Assembly: GCA_903938445.1 (NCBI GenBank)
Contig: CAJADG010000032.1
Location: 1 to 64,000, forward strand
DNA length: 64,000 nt
Source: an uncultured Bacteroidota bacterium
GTDB taxonomy: Bacteria; Bacteroidota; Bacteroidia; Chitinophagales; Chitinophagaceae
Reading direction: 5' to 3'
Part shown: one piece after another, positions 56,085-64,000 of the stretch
Layout: each line of letters starts with the position of its first letter
Position numbering within the stretch: position 1 is the stretch's first letter
Notes under the pieces: model-generated
The model's input: only the letters and a program-made list of their open reading frames with translations
Databases searched by the model: none
What the model was told of the DNA's origin: nothing
Made by a program: the position numbers and the translations under genes

Positions 56085-57020
56085 CTAATTGGTATTGGAC
56101 TTTTTTTGATTCTCTAATGAATTCTTATATCTTAAAAGTGATTTAGTAATTACCTCACATATTTGATTTTGGCCTTCCTCACTATTTAAATAATCTTCAT
56201 CTTCTGGGTTGGAAATAAAACCAGTTTCAATTAAAACTGCAGGCATTTGTACTGCAGCCAATACCCAAATACCTTTTTGTCTTTGTTTTGCTTCTCTGCT
56301 TATTCTTCCAGAGTTTTTAAATTCTTCTTCAATCGTTAATGCCAAACTTGCGGCTCGTTGAAAATATTGTTGTGTCAATAAGCTGGTCATCATTGATCTT
56401 GTAGGATCTGCAGCATTTAACTCATTAATTTGACGTTCCGAAACAGAGTCCAATTTTTCCACTATATCATCTACCGCTTCGTTGGCCATCTCTTTACGCT
56501 GATCCGACTTAACAACATTATAAATAAAGGTTTCAGTTCCCCTTGCTGTACTTGGAGTGTAGGTAATTTTATATAGTGGGACTTCCACCGAAACCTTACG
56601 CTTTTTACCGTTTTTCTTAACTGTATGCGTTTTGGTAGTATGTCCAATTATTTCTCTACTTCTACTTGGGTCGGCTGAATTGGTATGGATACAGATAAAT
56701 AAATCTCCTTTAGCGGCATTTGCAATTTTTGCTTTTTCAACCACTGAATTAAAGATATCAGTAGTCCTTGTTAGTACTACTTCGATATCAGGTAAAGATT
56801 CATGAATATATTCTGCCAATTTTGTAGATATGGCAAGAGAAACAGCCGCTTCAGTTGAGTATCTACCATTTGCTCCTGGGTCAGTACCACCGTGTCCAGG
56901 GTCAATTACGATACGTTTTAATGTTTTTGCTTGGTTTTGCGCTTTAAGGTCACCTGTTGGCACCATTAAAATCGTTAAAATACCCAAAGTAATTGCTAAA
57001 ATCAGTCTATTTTGCTTCAT
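56085..57020 (-). CDS. N-acetylmuramoyl-L-alanine amidase (amidase_3, AmiC-like)
   Basis: A signal peptide (about 1-27, ending KAQNQ) precedes a zinc-dependent amidase_3 domain that cleaves peptidoglycan between daughter cells. Zinc ligands lie in IVIDPGHGGTDPG (His, near residue 43), VSLAI (the following Glu context), and CIHTNSADPS (His). The catalytic Glu lies in PAVLIETGFISNPED near the C-terminus. A loop of about 45 residues (SREIIGHTTKTHTVKKNGKKRK region, about 125-170) is an insertion characteristic of Bacteroidota enzymes. It is divergent from lptD by 40 bp. Confidence 0.9.
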   Translation of the reverse strand: MKQNRLILAITLGILTILMVPTGDLKAQNQAKTLKRIVIDPGHGGTDPGANGRYSTEAAVSLAISTKLAEYIHESLPDIEVVLTRTTDIFNSVVEKAKIANAAKGDLFICIHTNSADPSRSREIIGHTTKTHTVKKNGKKRKVSVEVPLYKITYTPSTARGTETFIYNVVKSDQRKEMANEAVDDIVEKLDSVSERQINELNAADPTRSMMTSLLTQQYFQRAASLALTIEEEFKNSGRISREAKQRQKGIWVLAAVQMPAVLIETGFISNPEDEDYLNSEEGQNQICEVITKSLLRYKNSLENQKKSNTN

Positions 57021-57047
57021 AATCAGTTCCTTAATGCTGTTTTAGTT

Positions 57048-57055
57048 TATTTTTG
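57048..57055 (+). promoter_or_regulatory. -7 box TATTTTTG upstream of lptD
   Basis: It is a perfect TAnnTTTG ending five bases before the GTG at 57061. If the transcript starts there, either lptD is leaderless from GTG or it starts at the ATG at 57115. Confidence 0.5.
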
Positions 57056-57060
57056 CACCA

Positions 57061-59745
57061 GTGATAAATCTAGGATACAAATTTAATGTAAAATTCAGGC
57101 CTTGTATTGTAAAAATGGCATTTTTACTATTATTAACAATAGTTTTTGCCCCCTTATTACTTAATGCACAGTCTTCTAAGGGAAAAAAGGCTAAAAATGG
57201 CATTTCAACTCCTATTTTAAAGGACACAAGTTCTATAATCAAGGACACTATTCGTCCAGTTGATTCAACTAAAATTCAAACACTGAGATTGTCTAAAGAT
57301 AGTCTGGATGGAATAGTAGATTATAATGCGGCAGATTCCGGGGTGATGATTATGAAGACAAAGGAGTTTTTTTTGTACGGAAATGCTAAAACAGTTTACA
57401 AAGCTTCTCAGTTAGAAGCTGCTAATATCATTTTTGATCAACAAAGTCAAAATATACGTGCATTTGGTGCAAAGGATACCTCCGGAAATCCAATGAGCAA
57501 TCCAAAATTTAAAGAAGGTACAATGTCTTCCGTGAATGACTCCATCTTTTTCAATTTAAAATCAGGAAAGGGACTTACTAAGAATACAAATTTTCAACAA
57601 GGAGAAATTTTTGTGAATGCAAAGACCATGAAAAAAATTAGTAAGGATGAAGCCTTTGCTTGGAAGGCAAAGTTCACTACTTGTAATTTAGATGAACCAC
57701 ATTTTGCTTTTGTTACCAATAAGCTTAAGATTATTAATGACAAAGTTGGTTTGTCAGGGCCTATTTATCCTGAATTTGAAGGCGTACCCATTCCACTTGA
57801 AATTCCATTTGCCATGTTCCCATTAACCAGGGGAAGACATTCAGGTTTTATGGCACCGGCATTCTCGACGAGTGAAGATTTTGGATTAGGTTTTGAAGGG
57901 TTAGGATATTATAAGATATTAAGCGAAAATGTGGATGCTACAGTTAGAGCAAATATTTATTCTTATGGTGGATGGAGTACAAATTTAAATACAAAGTATA
58001 TTAAGCGTTATAAATACTTAGGCAATTTTAATTTATCTATTCAAAATACTAGAATATTAAATCGTAATACTTCCATTTCTGAAGAGTTTACGGGCGGTAA
58101 AACATTTATGTTGAATTGGACGCATTCTATGGATAGTAGGGCTTTGCCAGGGACTAATTTTTCGGCAAATGTGAACTTTGGTAGTTCAAAATACAATACC
58201 TATTTGTTGAATAATCCTTATCAAAATTTTCAAAATCAATTGAGCTCATCTATTTCATATTCAAAGTCTTGGAATAATTTATATAATTTATCAGTCAATT
58301 TAAATCATAGTCAAAATACAAACCAAAGAACAGTAAATTTAAGTTTACCTAATATCAACTTTAATGCACTAACAATTTATCCATTTCAAAAGAAAGATCA
58401 AATTGGAGCAGGTAAATGGTATGAAAAAATTGGTATTGGCTACAATGGGTCATTTCAAAATCAGTTAAGTTTTTATGATTCAAGTATCAACATAAATAAG
58501 TTATTGGATACCATGCAATGGGGGGCAACCCATAGTATCCCCATTACTTTATCCTTGCCAAGTATGGGGCCTATAACTATTTCGCCTTCTATTGGATTTG
58601 AAGATAAATGGTTTGGACAGTCAAGTACTTTAAGTTGGAACTCAAAATTAAAAAAAGTTGATACTACCATTACACGAGGTTTTTATAATGCTGCGCATGT
58701 AACTTTTGGAGTCGGTACTGCAAGTAGAATTTTTGGTACCTATAAAGTAAAGGGTGATTATGTGGAAGCTATTAGACATGAAATTAGACCAACCTTAAGT
58801 TTTAATTTCACTCCCGATTTAGCATCATCATATCACTACACTTCACAAGTAGATTCAACAGGGAGAAGATATCGTTTCTCAAAGTTTGATAATATAGGAA
58901 TGGGAGGTGCTTATTCCGAGGGTACTTTTGGTGGATTAGGGTTTGGAATCGACAATTTATTGGAAATGAAAGTTAAAGATAAAGGAGATACAACTGGCAC
59001 AACTTTCAAAAAGGTAAAATTGATCGAAGGATTTGGTTTTACATCTAACTATAACTTTTTAGCAGATAGTTTTAAATTAGGTAATTTTAATTTTTATGCC
59101 AGAACATTATTATTCAATACCGTTAACATAAGTTCTTCCTTTAGTCTTGATCCCTATGCAACAGATAAGCAAGGATACCGTGTAAATAGATTAGATTTTG
59201 ATCCATCAAAACTGAAATTTGGAAATATTACGAATGGAGGGGTTTCATTCTCAACTTCCTTTAAAAGTAAATCCACTAAAGAAGATGCTTCAAAGAAAAA
59301 AAATGAAGTGCCTGTTGATCCTTTCATGACACCCGAGGAGCAACAAAGACAATTACAATACGTAAGAGCAAATCCTGCTGAATTTACAGACTTTAATATA
59401 CCATGGACTTTAACGGTTTCCTATTCATTTAATTTTACAAGAGTGTTAAAATCAGATTTTTCTGGCTACAAAATACAAACCTATAATTCACTTAATTTTA
59501 ATGGTGATTTTAGTTTAACCCCAAAATGGAAAATAGGAGGTACTGGTTATGTTGATGTCGCAAAAGCTAGTATTCAACAAATGAGTATGTTTATAACACG
59601 TGAAATGCACTGTTGGCAATTGGCAATTAATGTTACTCCCATCGGGTTGTATAAATCCTTTAGTATTACTGTAAATCCTAAGTCAGGTATCTTAAGAGAT
59701 TTGAAAATTAATAGGAGCCGTACTTTTTCCTCATCCAGTTACTAA
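57061..59745 (+). CDS. lptD: LPS-assembly outer-membrane protein LptD
   Basis: This protein inserts lipopolysaccharide into the outer leaflet. A signal sequence (hydrophobic AFLLLLTIVFAPLLL, about 20-36, ending LNAQ) precedes an OstA-like periplasmic part (about 65-260; NAKTVYKASQLEAANIIFDQ). A large beta-barrel follows, with PLTRGRHSGFMAPAFSTSED, the LptD barrel start, and many aromatic strands to a final GILRDLKINRSRTF. The GTG at 57061 keeps a basic n-region; ATG 57115 would leave a signal sequence without any Lys or Arg, so GTG is slightly favoured. At 894 residues it is normal for Bacteroidota. Its neighbours (OstA-like, MCE, amidase, PlsC) are all envelope genes. Confidence 0.88.
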   Translation: MINLGYKFNVKFRPCIVKMAFLLLLTIVFAPLLLNAQSSKGKKAKNGISTPILKDTSSIIKDTIRPVDSTKIQTLRLSKDSLDGIVDYNAADSGVMIMKTKEFFLYGNAKTVYKASQLEAANIIFDQQSQNIRAFGAKDTSGNPMSNPKFKEGTMSSVNDSIFFNLKSGKGLTKNTNFQQGEIFVNAKTMKKISKDEAFAWKAKFTTCNLDEPHFAFVTNKLKIINDKVGLSGPIYPEFEGVPIPLEIPFAMFPLTRGRHSGFMAPAFSTSEDFGLGFEGLGYYKILSENVDATVRANIYSYGGWSTNLNTKYIKRYKYLGNFNLSIQNTRILNRNTSISEEFTGGKTFMLNWTHSMDSRALPGTNFSANVNFGSSKYNTYLLNNPYQNFQNQLSSSISYSKSWNNLYNLSVNLNHSQNTNQRTVNLSLPNINFNALTIYPFQKKDQIGAGKWYEKIGIGYNGSFQNQLSFYDSSININKLLDTMQWGATHSIPITLSLPSMGPITISPSIGFEDKWFGQSSTLSWNSKLKKVDTTITRGFYNAAHVTFGVGTASRIFGTYKVKGDYVEAIRHEIRPTLSFNFTPDLASSYHYTSQVDSTGRRYRFSKFDNIGMGGAYSEGTFGGLGFGIDNLLEMKVKDKGDTTGTTFKKVKLIEGFGFTSNYNFLADSFKLGNFNFYARTLLFNTVNISSSFSLDPYATDKQGYRVNRLDFDPSKLKFGNITNGGVSFSTSFKSKSTKEDASKKKNEVPVDPFMTPEEQQRQLQYVRANPAEFTDFNIPWTLTVSYSFNFTRVLKSDFSGYKIQTYNSLNFNGDFSLTPKWKIGGTGYVDVAKASIQQMSMFITREMHCWQLAINVTPIGLYKSFSITVNPKSGILRDLKINRSRTFSSSSY

Positions 59746-59756
59746 TTTTTTGTAAA

Positions 59757-60494
59757 TTATTTTTCGTTGGCTAAATAATAGTTGGCCATTATATCGTACA
59801 CTATTTTTTTAAGTTCATCCGATGTTTTGCCTTGAGGAAATACTGCAGGTAGAATATGCATTTCAATTTTACCAGGTTGTAGATACATAGCTGGTTTTGC
59901 AGGCAACATTTTTTTTGTATTTAATAGAATAACTGGTACAATTGGTTTTTGAGTGTCAATAGCTAATTTAAATGCACCATCATAGAAAGATTTTAATGGT
60001 GCTTCGGTAATGTTCCTTGTACCTTCTGGATAGATAAGCATATCTAATCCATGGGTTAAAACATGCTTCATTTGCTCATAACTCTCTTGTCTACTTTTTG
60101 TGCTTTTTCGGTCTACTAAAACTGTTCCATAAGAGTAGATCCAACCAAAAAGTGGAATATAGGAAAATGACTTTTTAGCTATCGTTTTATTGGCTCTTGG
60201 TAAAAATGGGAAACTCACTGGAATATCTAATAAACTATTATGATTGCAAACAACTATTGCATTCTCTAACCCATTAAAAACTTCTTTCCCTTTTACTTTA
60301 AATCGAATACCTGAAAGTAGCATAAAAAGGCCCATCCAAAGACGGGACAATTGACGATGCCATTGTGTTTTTTTAGGTTCAGGCAATAGCGGACAAATAA
60401 AGTAAAACCACATAAAAATAAACATGGTGGAAGCAAACATTAGTAATGCCCAAACTGCAAATATTCTAGCAATAATTTTTTTAAATAAATTCAT
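59757..60494 (-). CDS. 1-acyl-sn-glycerol-3-phosphate acyltransferase (PlsC type)
   Basis: This inner-membrane enzyme adds the second acyl chain to lysophosphatidic acid. The HX4D motif is in VVCNHNSLLDIPVSF near residue 84. Other PlsC blocks are GTVLVDRKSTKSRQES, IYPEGTRNITEAPLKSF (EGTR) and VPVILLNTKKMLPA (the VPV block). An N-terminal hydrophobic segment (about 8-34) anchors it. Length (245) is typical. It is last in a three-gene cluster with ung (14-bp gap). Confidence 0.92.
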   Translation of the reverse strand: MNLFKKIIARIFAVWALLMFASTMFIFMWFYFICPLLPEPKKTQWHRQLSRLWMGLFMLLSGIRFKVKGKEVFNGLENAIVVCNHNSLLDIPVSFPFLPRANKTIAKKSFSYIPLFGWIYSYGTVLVDRKSTKSRQESYEQMKHVLTHGLDMLIYPEGTRNITEAPLKSFYDGAFKLAIDTQKPIVPVILLNTKKMLPAKPAMYLQPGKIEMHILPAVFPQGKTSDELKKIVYDIMANYYLANEK

Positions 60495-60507
60495 AGTTCT
60501 TTATCTT

Positions 60508-61179
60508 TTATGGCATCCAATCAATTGGATTTTTTCCATGTTGTGTTAAATAAATATTAGTACTACTAAAATGTTTGCAACCAAAGAATCCATTGTGTGC
60601 GCTTAATGGAGAAGGATGAGCAGATTTTAGTATTTTATGTTTAGTAGCGTCAATTAAAAATTGTTTTTGTTGCGCAAAGTTACCCCATAATAAAAAAACT
60701 ATATCCTTTTTTTGTTCAGAAATAATTTTAATTACATCATTGGTAAAGTCCATCCACCCAATTTTACTATGGCTTGCTGGCTCATTTGCTCTTACAGTTA
60801 ATGCTGCATTTAATAATAATACTCCTTGCTTAGCCCATTTGGTTAAGTCTCCGGATGTTGGTATTGGCATACCTATATCTTTGTTTAATTCTTTATAAAT
60901 ATTTAATAAGGACGGGGGAATTTTAACACCCTCAGGTACCGAAAAGCTTAATCCCATTGCTTGACCTGGTTGATGGTAGGGATCTTGTCCTAAAATAACT
61001 ACTTGCACTTTATCAAAAGGTGTATGATCAAAAGCATTAAAAATTAAATTACCCTTTGGAAAAATGGTACTTTTTAAAGCCTTTTCTGTTTTTAGATGGG
61101 CTGTTATTTGTGAGAAATATGATTTTTTAAAAAGTGGCGCAAGCACTTCTTTCCAACTTGCTTCAATTTTTACATCCAT
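60508..61179 (-). CDS. ung: Uracil-DNA glycosylase (family 1)
   Basis: This enzyme removes uracil from DNA. The family-1 active site GQDPYH (64-69; Asp66 is the water-activating residue) is intact. FSVPEGVKIPPSLLNIYKEL, LLNAALTVRANEPASH and the loop AHPSPLSAHNGFFGC (with the catalytic His) are present. The length of 223 residues is standard. Its start overlaps the end of the upstream isoprenoid-fold gene by 10 bp, so translational coupling is likely. Confidence 0.97.
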   Translation of the reverse strand: MDVKIEASWKEVLAPLFKKSYFSQITAHLKTEKALKSTIFPKGNLIFNAFDHTPFDKVQVVILGQDPYHQPGQAMGLSFSVPEGVKIPPSLLNIYKELNKDIGMPIPTSGDLTKWAKQGVLLLNAALTVRANEPASHSKIGWMDFTNDVIKIISEQKKDIVFLLWGNFAQQKQFLIDATKHKILKSAHPSPLSAHNGFFGCKHFSSTNIYLTQHGKNPIDWMP

Positions 61180-62162
61180 GATTTACCATATTTATATGCG
61201 TATCGTATGAGTCTAATAATATTGATGTTCTTTTCCATATCAATAATCAAATCTTTTCTATGAACATCATTGAAATTAGGTAAAGTAATGCTATTTAATT
61301 GAAGAAGTTTAAGTTGATTGATTGCTATTTGTCCAAAAGCTGGAATGATAGACATGTTTATGGCAAATTCTATTTTCTTACTATTGTCAAATGGAAGCAA
61401 TTTAATATGAGAAAACAAATTGGATGCTTGTTCTTGATATATGTCATTGATCTTATCTATATTTTTAATTTTTGTTGCAAATGTATTAATTCCGTTTTGA
61501 GTGTCCTTGTAGGTGTCATACAAATCATTTGTCATTTGTATTAATCCCCCAAGCATATACCAACAAGCATCCATTTGCTGATTGGAAGGTTCGTTTATAT
61601 AGTGCTTACACATCAAAAGTGTATGGCCTCCTTTTCTCAAAGTGATATCTAATATTTCTTCAATGGTTGTATCAGCTTCAAACTGTTTTTTTGAATCTTT
61701 TTGTGCTAGATGTGTGTTTTGCAAGGTTTTCCAATAGCTTTCTTTGCCATCCACTTCCGTTAACAATCTTTGATGGATATACACCAACACTTTTTCATTA
61801 AAACTCGAAGGGTTTGCCTTTTCAGGATGATTAAATAAATGATCTAACACATCCTCATTCATCTTATGCTCATCTATCATTTCATCATACAACACAGACA
61901 TTAAAAAAAATAAAATGTTTCTTTCTTTTTCAATTTCGTTATTTAACCTACCATTTAATTTTGAAAAAGCATTTGCTACGAAATGTAATTGTATGCTTTG
62001 ATATTTAGACACTTTTTCGATTAATGCATTATCAAACTTTCCATCAAATTTTTCTTCTATTCCATGTAAAAATAATTTACCCCACTTTGCTGTACCTTTC
62101 AGATTAGTGAGTGCTGAAATTACAATGCATGATATATAATAAATGAAATTAAAAAAGTACAT
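61170..62162 (-). CDS. Class I isoprenoid-synthase-like protein
   Basis: This 330-residue, mostly helical protein has both metal-binding motifs of class I isoprenoid enzymes. The aspartate-rich YDEMIDEHK (Asp93, Glu94, Asp97, Glu98) and the second-motif NDLYDTYKD (Asn212, Asp213, Asp216, Asp220) resemble the NSE motif of terpene cyclases, with changes at the Ser and Glu positions. Helices before and between them fit the alpha-fold. A hydrophobic N-terminus (about 3-18, FFNFIYYISCIVISAL) may be a membrane anchor. It differs from polyprenyl synthases, which carry DDxxD twice. Substrate and product are unknown. It is the first gene of an operon with ung and plsC. Confidence 0.72.
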   Translation of the reverse strand: MYFFNFIYYISCIVISALTNLKGTAKWGKLFLHGIEEKFDGKFDNALIEKVSKYQSIQLHFVANAFSKLNGRLNNEIEKERNILFFLMSVLYDEMIDEHKMNEDVLDHLFNHPEKANPSSFNEKVLVYIHQRLLTEVDGKESYWKTLQNTHLAQKDSKKQFEADTTIEEILDITLRKGGHTLLMCKHYINEPSNQQMDACWYMLGGLIQMTNDLYDTYKDTQNGINTFATKIKNIDKINDIYQEQASNLFSHIKLLPFDNSKKIEFAINMSIIPAFGQIAINQLKLLQLNSITLPNFNDVHRKDLIIDMEKNINIIRLIRYAYKYGKSWM

Positions 62163-62331
62163 AGGGTAGTAGCCTTTACATTAATTCTTTAAAAATAACA
62201 TTAATTTCTTATTCTTTGTAAGTTGATTGATTATCAAATATTTACATAAAATATTGTATTTTAATTGTTTTAAAATCAATAATCAATTCAAGTAGTTTAT
62301 TTTTAGAAAACTTTACAATAAATCTAATTTT

Positions 62332-63582
62332 ATGAAAGAAAAAAAAGCGCTTATTTTATCATTATTTTTTTTAATATGTTTAATAGGGAATAGTCAGGAA
62401 GTAATTCATACCATTATTCCTTTTAAGAACAATTCATATGTTTCAAAAAATATTAAAAAAGGTATTACCACTAGAGTATATTTTTATGTTACTAAGCTTA
62501 CCAATGAACAACTAAATTTGGAAGTTAAATCTAATCAAATATCAAATAGTTTTTTAGTTGATATTGACGGAAACAATATGCGTAAATTAGTTAAGATTCA
62601 AAAAGGTGATTCAATAATTGTCTTACCATTTGGGACTTTAATGAATTTAAATATCGGCTATCATTTTGTTGAAATCATTTCATCAAAAAATTTCGACACT
62701 ACTCCATCAATATTTAAATCACTTATTGTAGATCATTCAATTCCTGACGCCATTCAATTTAATAAATCAAATTATATGGGAGCCGCATCTACGCATTTAA
62801 GATATACAGTTCCTGAGGATTCAGCAATTCAATGGTTTTATACAGAAGTAAAAGTCCCTGATGAAGTAAAAAATTCAGTGAATGCATATTATGAAACAAA
62901 TGGTTTTCATAGTGGTTATGGAGGATTACAAATTAACAATCCAAATGAAAGAAGATTTATTTTCTCCATTTGGAGTTTATTTAAGACCGATGATCCTAAA
63001 CAAATACCCAATGATTATATTGTTCATTTAAATAAAAAAGGAAACGGTGTTTTCACAGGAGACTTTGGTGATGAGGGTTCTGGAGGACATAGTCATTTAG
63101 TTTTTCCATGGAAAACAAATACAACTTATAGATTTTTATCAGGTATTACAGCATTAAAAGGGGATAGTGCAACCTATGTAGGATATTATGCTGCACCTAA
63201 TGATGGCTATCAATGGCATTTGCTTTCTAAGTGGACGCAACATAAAACCGATACAAAAACTGGATTCAAACATTTATATGCTTTTGTTGAAAATTTTGGT
63301 GATAATGGGGATGATTATTTCAAAGCATATTACAGTAATCAATGGGCAATCACTTTTAATGGAAATTGGATCGAATTAACCGAGGCTAAGTTTACTACCA
63401 CTGCTAATTTAAAGACTCATCAAAGATTTGACTATGGTGCAGGTGTGGAAGATGGAAAATTTTATATGTTTATGGGAGGATTTAGCAAAGTGAAAAATAT
63501 CAATGCTGGTGATATCATTTCAAGACCAGCTACGGGTAAACATATTACAATAGATTTTAAGAAATTAGAGGGGTTGGAATAG
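62332..63582 (+). CDS. Secreted DUF3472 protein
   Basis: A signal peptide (about 1-20, ending GNSQE) precedes an N-terminal beta-sandwich (about 25-145) of the DUF5077 type and a DUF3472 domain (about 145-414). The latter is recognised by YTEVKVPDEVKNSVNAYYETNGF (split here), GFHSGYGGLQINNP, FSIWSLFKTDDP, GGHSHLVFPWKTNTTYRFL and the final YMFMGGFSKVKNINAG. These domains occur in secreted Bacteroidota proteins associated with polysaccharide use, with no established reaction. It stands alone with a 169-bp AT-rich upstream region, where I see no recognisable regulatory site. A hairpin follows the stop. Confidence 0.85.
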   Translation: MKEKKALILSLFFLICLIGNSQEVIHTIIPFKNNSYVSKNIKKGITTRVYFYVTKLTNEQLNLEVKSNQISNSFLVDIDGNNMRKLVKIQKGDSIIVLPFGTLMNLNIGYHFVEIISSKNFDTTPSIFKSLIVDHSIPDAIQFNKSNYMGAASTHLRYTVPEDSAIQWFYTEVKVPDEVKNSVNAYYETNGFHSGYGGLQINNPNERRFIFSIWSLFKTDDPKQIPNDYIVHLNKKGNGVFTGDFGDEGSGGHSHLVFPWKTNTTYRFLSGITALKGDSATYVGYYAAPNDGYQWHLLSKWTQHKTDTKTGFKHLYAFVENFGDNGDDYFKAYYSNQWAITFNGNWIELTEAKFTTTANLKTHQRFDYGAGVEDGKFYMFMGGFSKVKNINAGDIISRPATGKHITIDFKKLEGLE

Positions 63583-63586
63583 CAGG

Positions 63587-63616
63587 GATAACCTCGCTTC
63601 GCTCGGTTATCTTTAG
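63587..63616 (+). terminator. Hairpin after the DUF3472 gene, with CTCGCTTCGCTCG repeat
   Basis: GATAACC (63587-63593) and GGTTATC (63605-63611) form a 7-bp stem around the 13-mer repeat copy (63593-63605), followed by TTTAG. It probably ends the DUF3472 transcript. Confidence 0.55.
63593..63605. repeat. CTCGCTTCGCTCG repeat, copy 2
   Basis: It is identical to the 13-mer at 1542-1554 and again lies exactly 23 nt from the outer arm of the tRNA-linked structured element, although the intervening bases are unrelated. Confidence 0.7.
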
Positions 63617-63628
63617 GGGGAGCTTACC

Positions 63629-63750
63629 CAAAGGCTTTTAACTAAACACGAAGCGTTTAGTTTGCTTTTTAAATACTCATCCGCTCAATCAAGCGAGCTT
63701 GTTTCGCGGCTTCGTATTTAAAAAGCCTGTCACTTTCGTGACAGGCTTTG
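63629..63750 (-). ncRNA. tRNA-linked structured element, copy 3 (trailer of tRNA-Arg)
   Basis: It has the same 122-nt architecture as copy 2. In plus coordinates: closing stem CAAAG 63629-63633 with CTTTG 63746-63750, P4 ACTAAAC 63641-63647/GTTTAGT 63655-63661, P2 a perfect 13-bp stem 63664-63676/63714-63726, P3 CCGC 63681-63684/GCGG 63706-63709, inner CAAGC 63690-63694/GCTTG 63697-63701, and P1 GCCTGTCAC/GTGACAGGC near 63725-63746. P3 changed from CTGT/ACAG to CCGC/GCGG, keeping pairing. The P1 loop is GAAA on the minus strand. Confidence 0.6.
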
Positions 63751-63824
63751 TGATCCGGATTGGATTCGAACCAATGACCCTCATCTTAGAAGGATGACGC
63801 TCTATCCAGCTGAGCTACCGAACC
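63751..63824 (-). tRNA. tRNA-Arg (anticodon UCU)
   Basis: This is a 74-nt type-I tRNA on the reverse strand. Acceptor arms GGTTCGG and CCGGATC pair with two G-T pairs, and the discriminator is A. The D arm is AGCTCAGCTGGATAGAGC, the anticodon stem TCATC/GATGA encloses CTTCTAA (anticodon TCT), and the T arm contains GTTCGAATC. CCA is not encoded. Confidence 0.95.
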
Positions 63825-63893
63825 AGGAGCTTCCAATTGGAGCTGCAAAATAAGGATAAAATAAGCTTAATTCAAAGAAAATTGTGGTATAAA

Positions 63894-64000
63894 TCAATCG
63901 ATTGTCATTAAATCTCTGATTACAACACTGGCAACTGTACAGCCAAACATGGCTGGCATATAACTTAAAGTGCCAATGATCGATTTTTTGGGGAATGCCT
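63894..64000 (-). CDS. tcdA: tRNA threonylcarbamoyladenosine dehydratase, C-terminus (cut by window edge)
   Basis: The reverse strand at the right edge reads AFPKKSIIGTLSYMPAMFG, CTVASVVIRDLMTID and a stop TGA, the C-terminal 34 residues of a ThiF/E1-fold protein. The pattern matches the end of TcdA (CsdL), which dehydrates t6A37 to the cyclic ct6A form in tRNA, next to the FG-AS-V-RDL helix of the family. Most of the gene is outside the window, so the catalytic part is unseen. A link with tsaD, which makes its t6A substrate, is of interest. Confidence 0.72.
   Translation of the reverse strand, partial: AFPKKSIIGTLSYMPAMFGCTVASVVIRDLMTID

Overview
This 64-kb window is an ordinary, dense chromosomal segment of a low-GC member of the Bacteroidota, most likely a Chitinophagaceae-type organism. 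The evidence is a type IX secretion / gliding-type adhesin operon (SprB repeats, a gliding-motility C-terminal domain, PorP/SprF, OmpA), a three-gene type-B succinate dehydrogenase, families typical of the phylum (DUF2911, DUF4295, DUF2027-Smr, DUF6580), and the phylum's -7 promoter box TAnnTTTG in front of many genes. Gene names come from motifs and family memory, without any database search.

Layout. 1-16 kb: housekeeping genes on both strands: dcd (cut by the window edge), a phosphopantetheinyl transferase, a small baeRF-like protein, tRNA-Leu(GAG), a DUF2911 protein, xerD, a YkgJ-type cysteine-cluster protein, yraN, manA, a DUF6580 membrane protein, rnhA, a starch-binding malQ, an Ala-Glu-type epimerase, trmH, argS, gtrA and dnaK. 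16.3-35 kb: one co-directional operon encoding a 1195-residue SprB-repeat protein, a 3786-residue adhesin, a PorP/SprF protein and an OmpA-family protein, led by a perfect palindrome abutting a perfect -7 box. 35-47.6 kb: a J/KTSC protein, an amidase, tRNA-Leu(CAA), hscB, trmN6, sdhCAB, an ABC permease, tsaD, an ABC-F ATPase with an eroded second half, rpmB-rpmG-DUF4295 and ftsY. 47.6-64 kb: a small envelope protein, a polyprenyl synthase, an amino-acid permease, a DUF2027-Smr protein, the RNase P RNA, prfB with its programmed frameshift, an envelope cluster (OstA/LptA-like, MlaD-like, amidase, LptD), plsC-ung-isoprenoid-fold enzyme, a DUF3472 protein, tRNA-Arg(UCU) and the end of tcdA.

The most interesting signal is not a protein. 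Directly 3' of all three tRNA genes lies a 122-125-nt element with the same architecture each time: a closing stem, a hairpin with a GAAA loop, a long stem carrying a CUUG/CUCG-capped hairpin, and one more hairpin. The stems are conserved by compensatory changes rather than by sequence, and G-U pairs form only in RNA of the tRNA strand. This looks like a family of structured RNA trailers linked to tRNA genes that I do not recognise. Other points of interest are a group of -7 boxes ending 4-7 nt before start codons (candidate leaderless mRNAs), the operator-like palindrome of the adhesin operon, the asymmetric ABC-F protein and a class I isoprenoid-synthase-like gene in an operon with ung and plsC.
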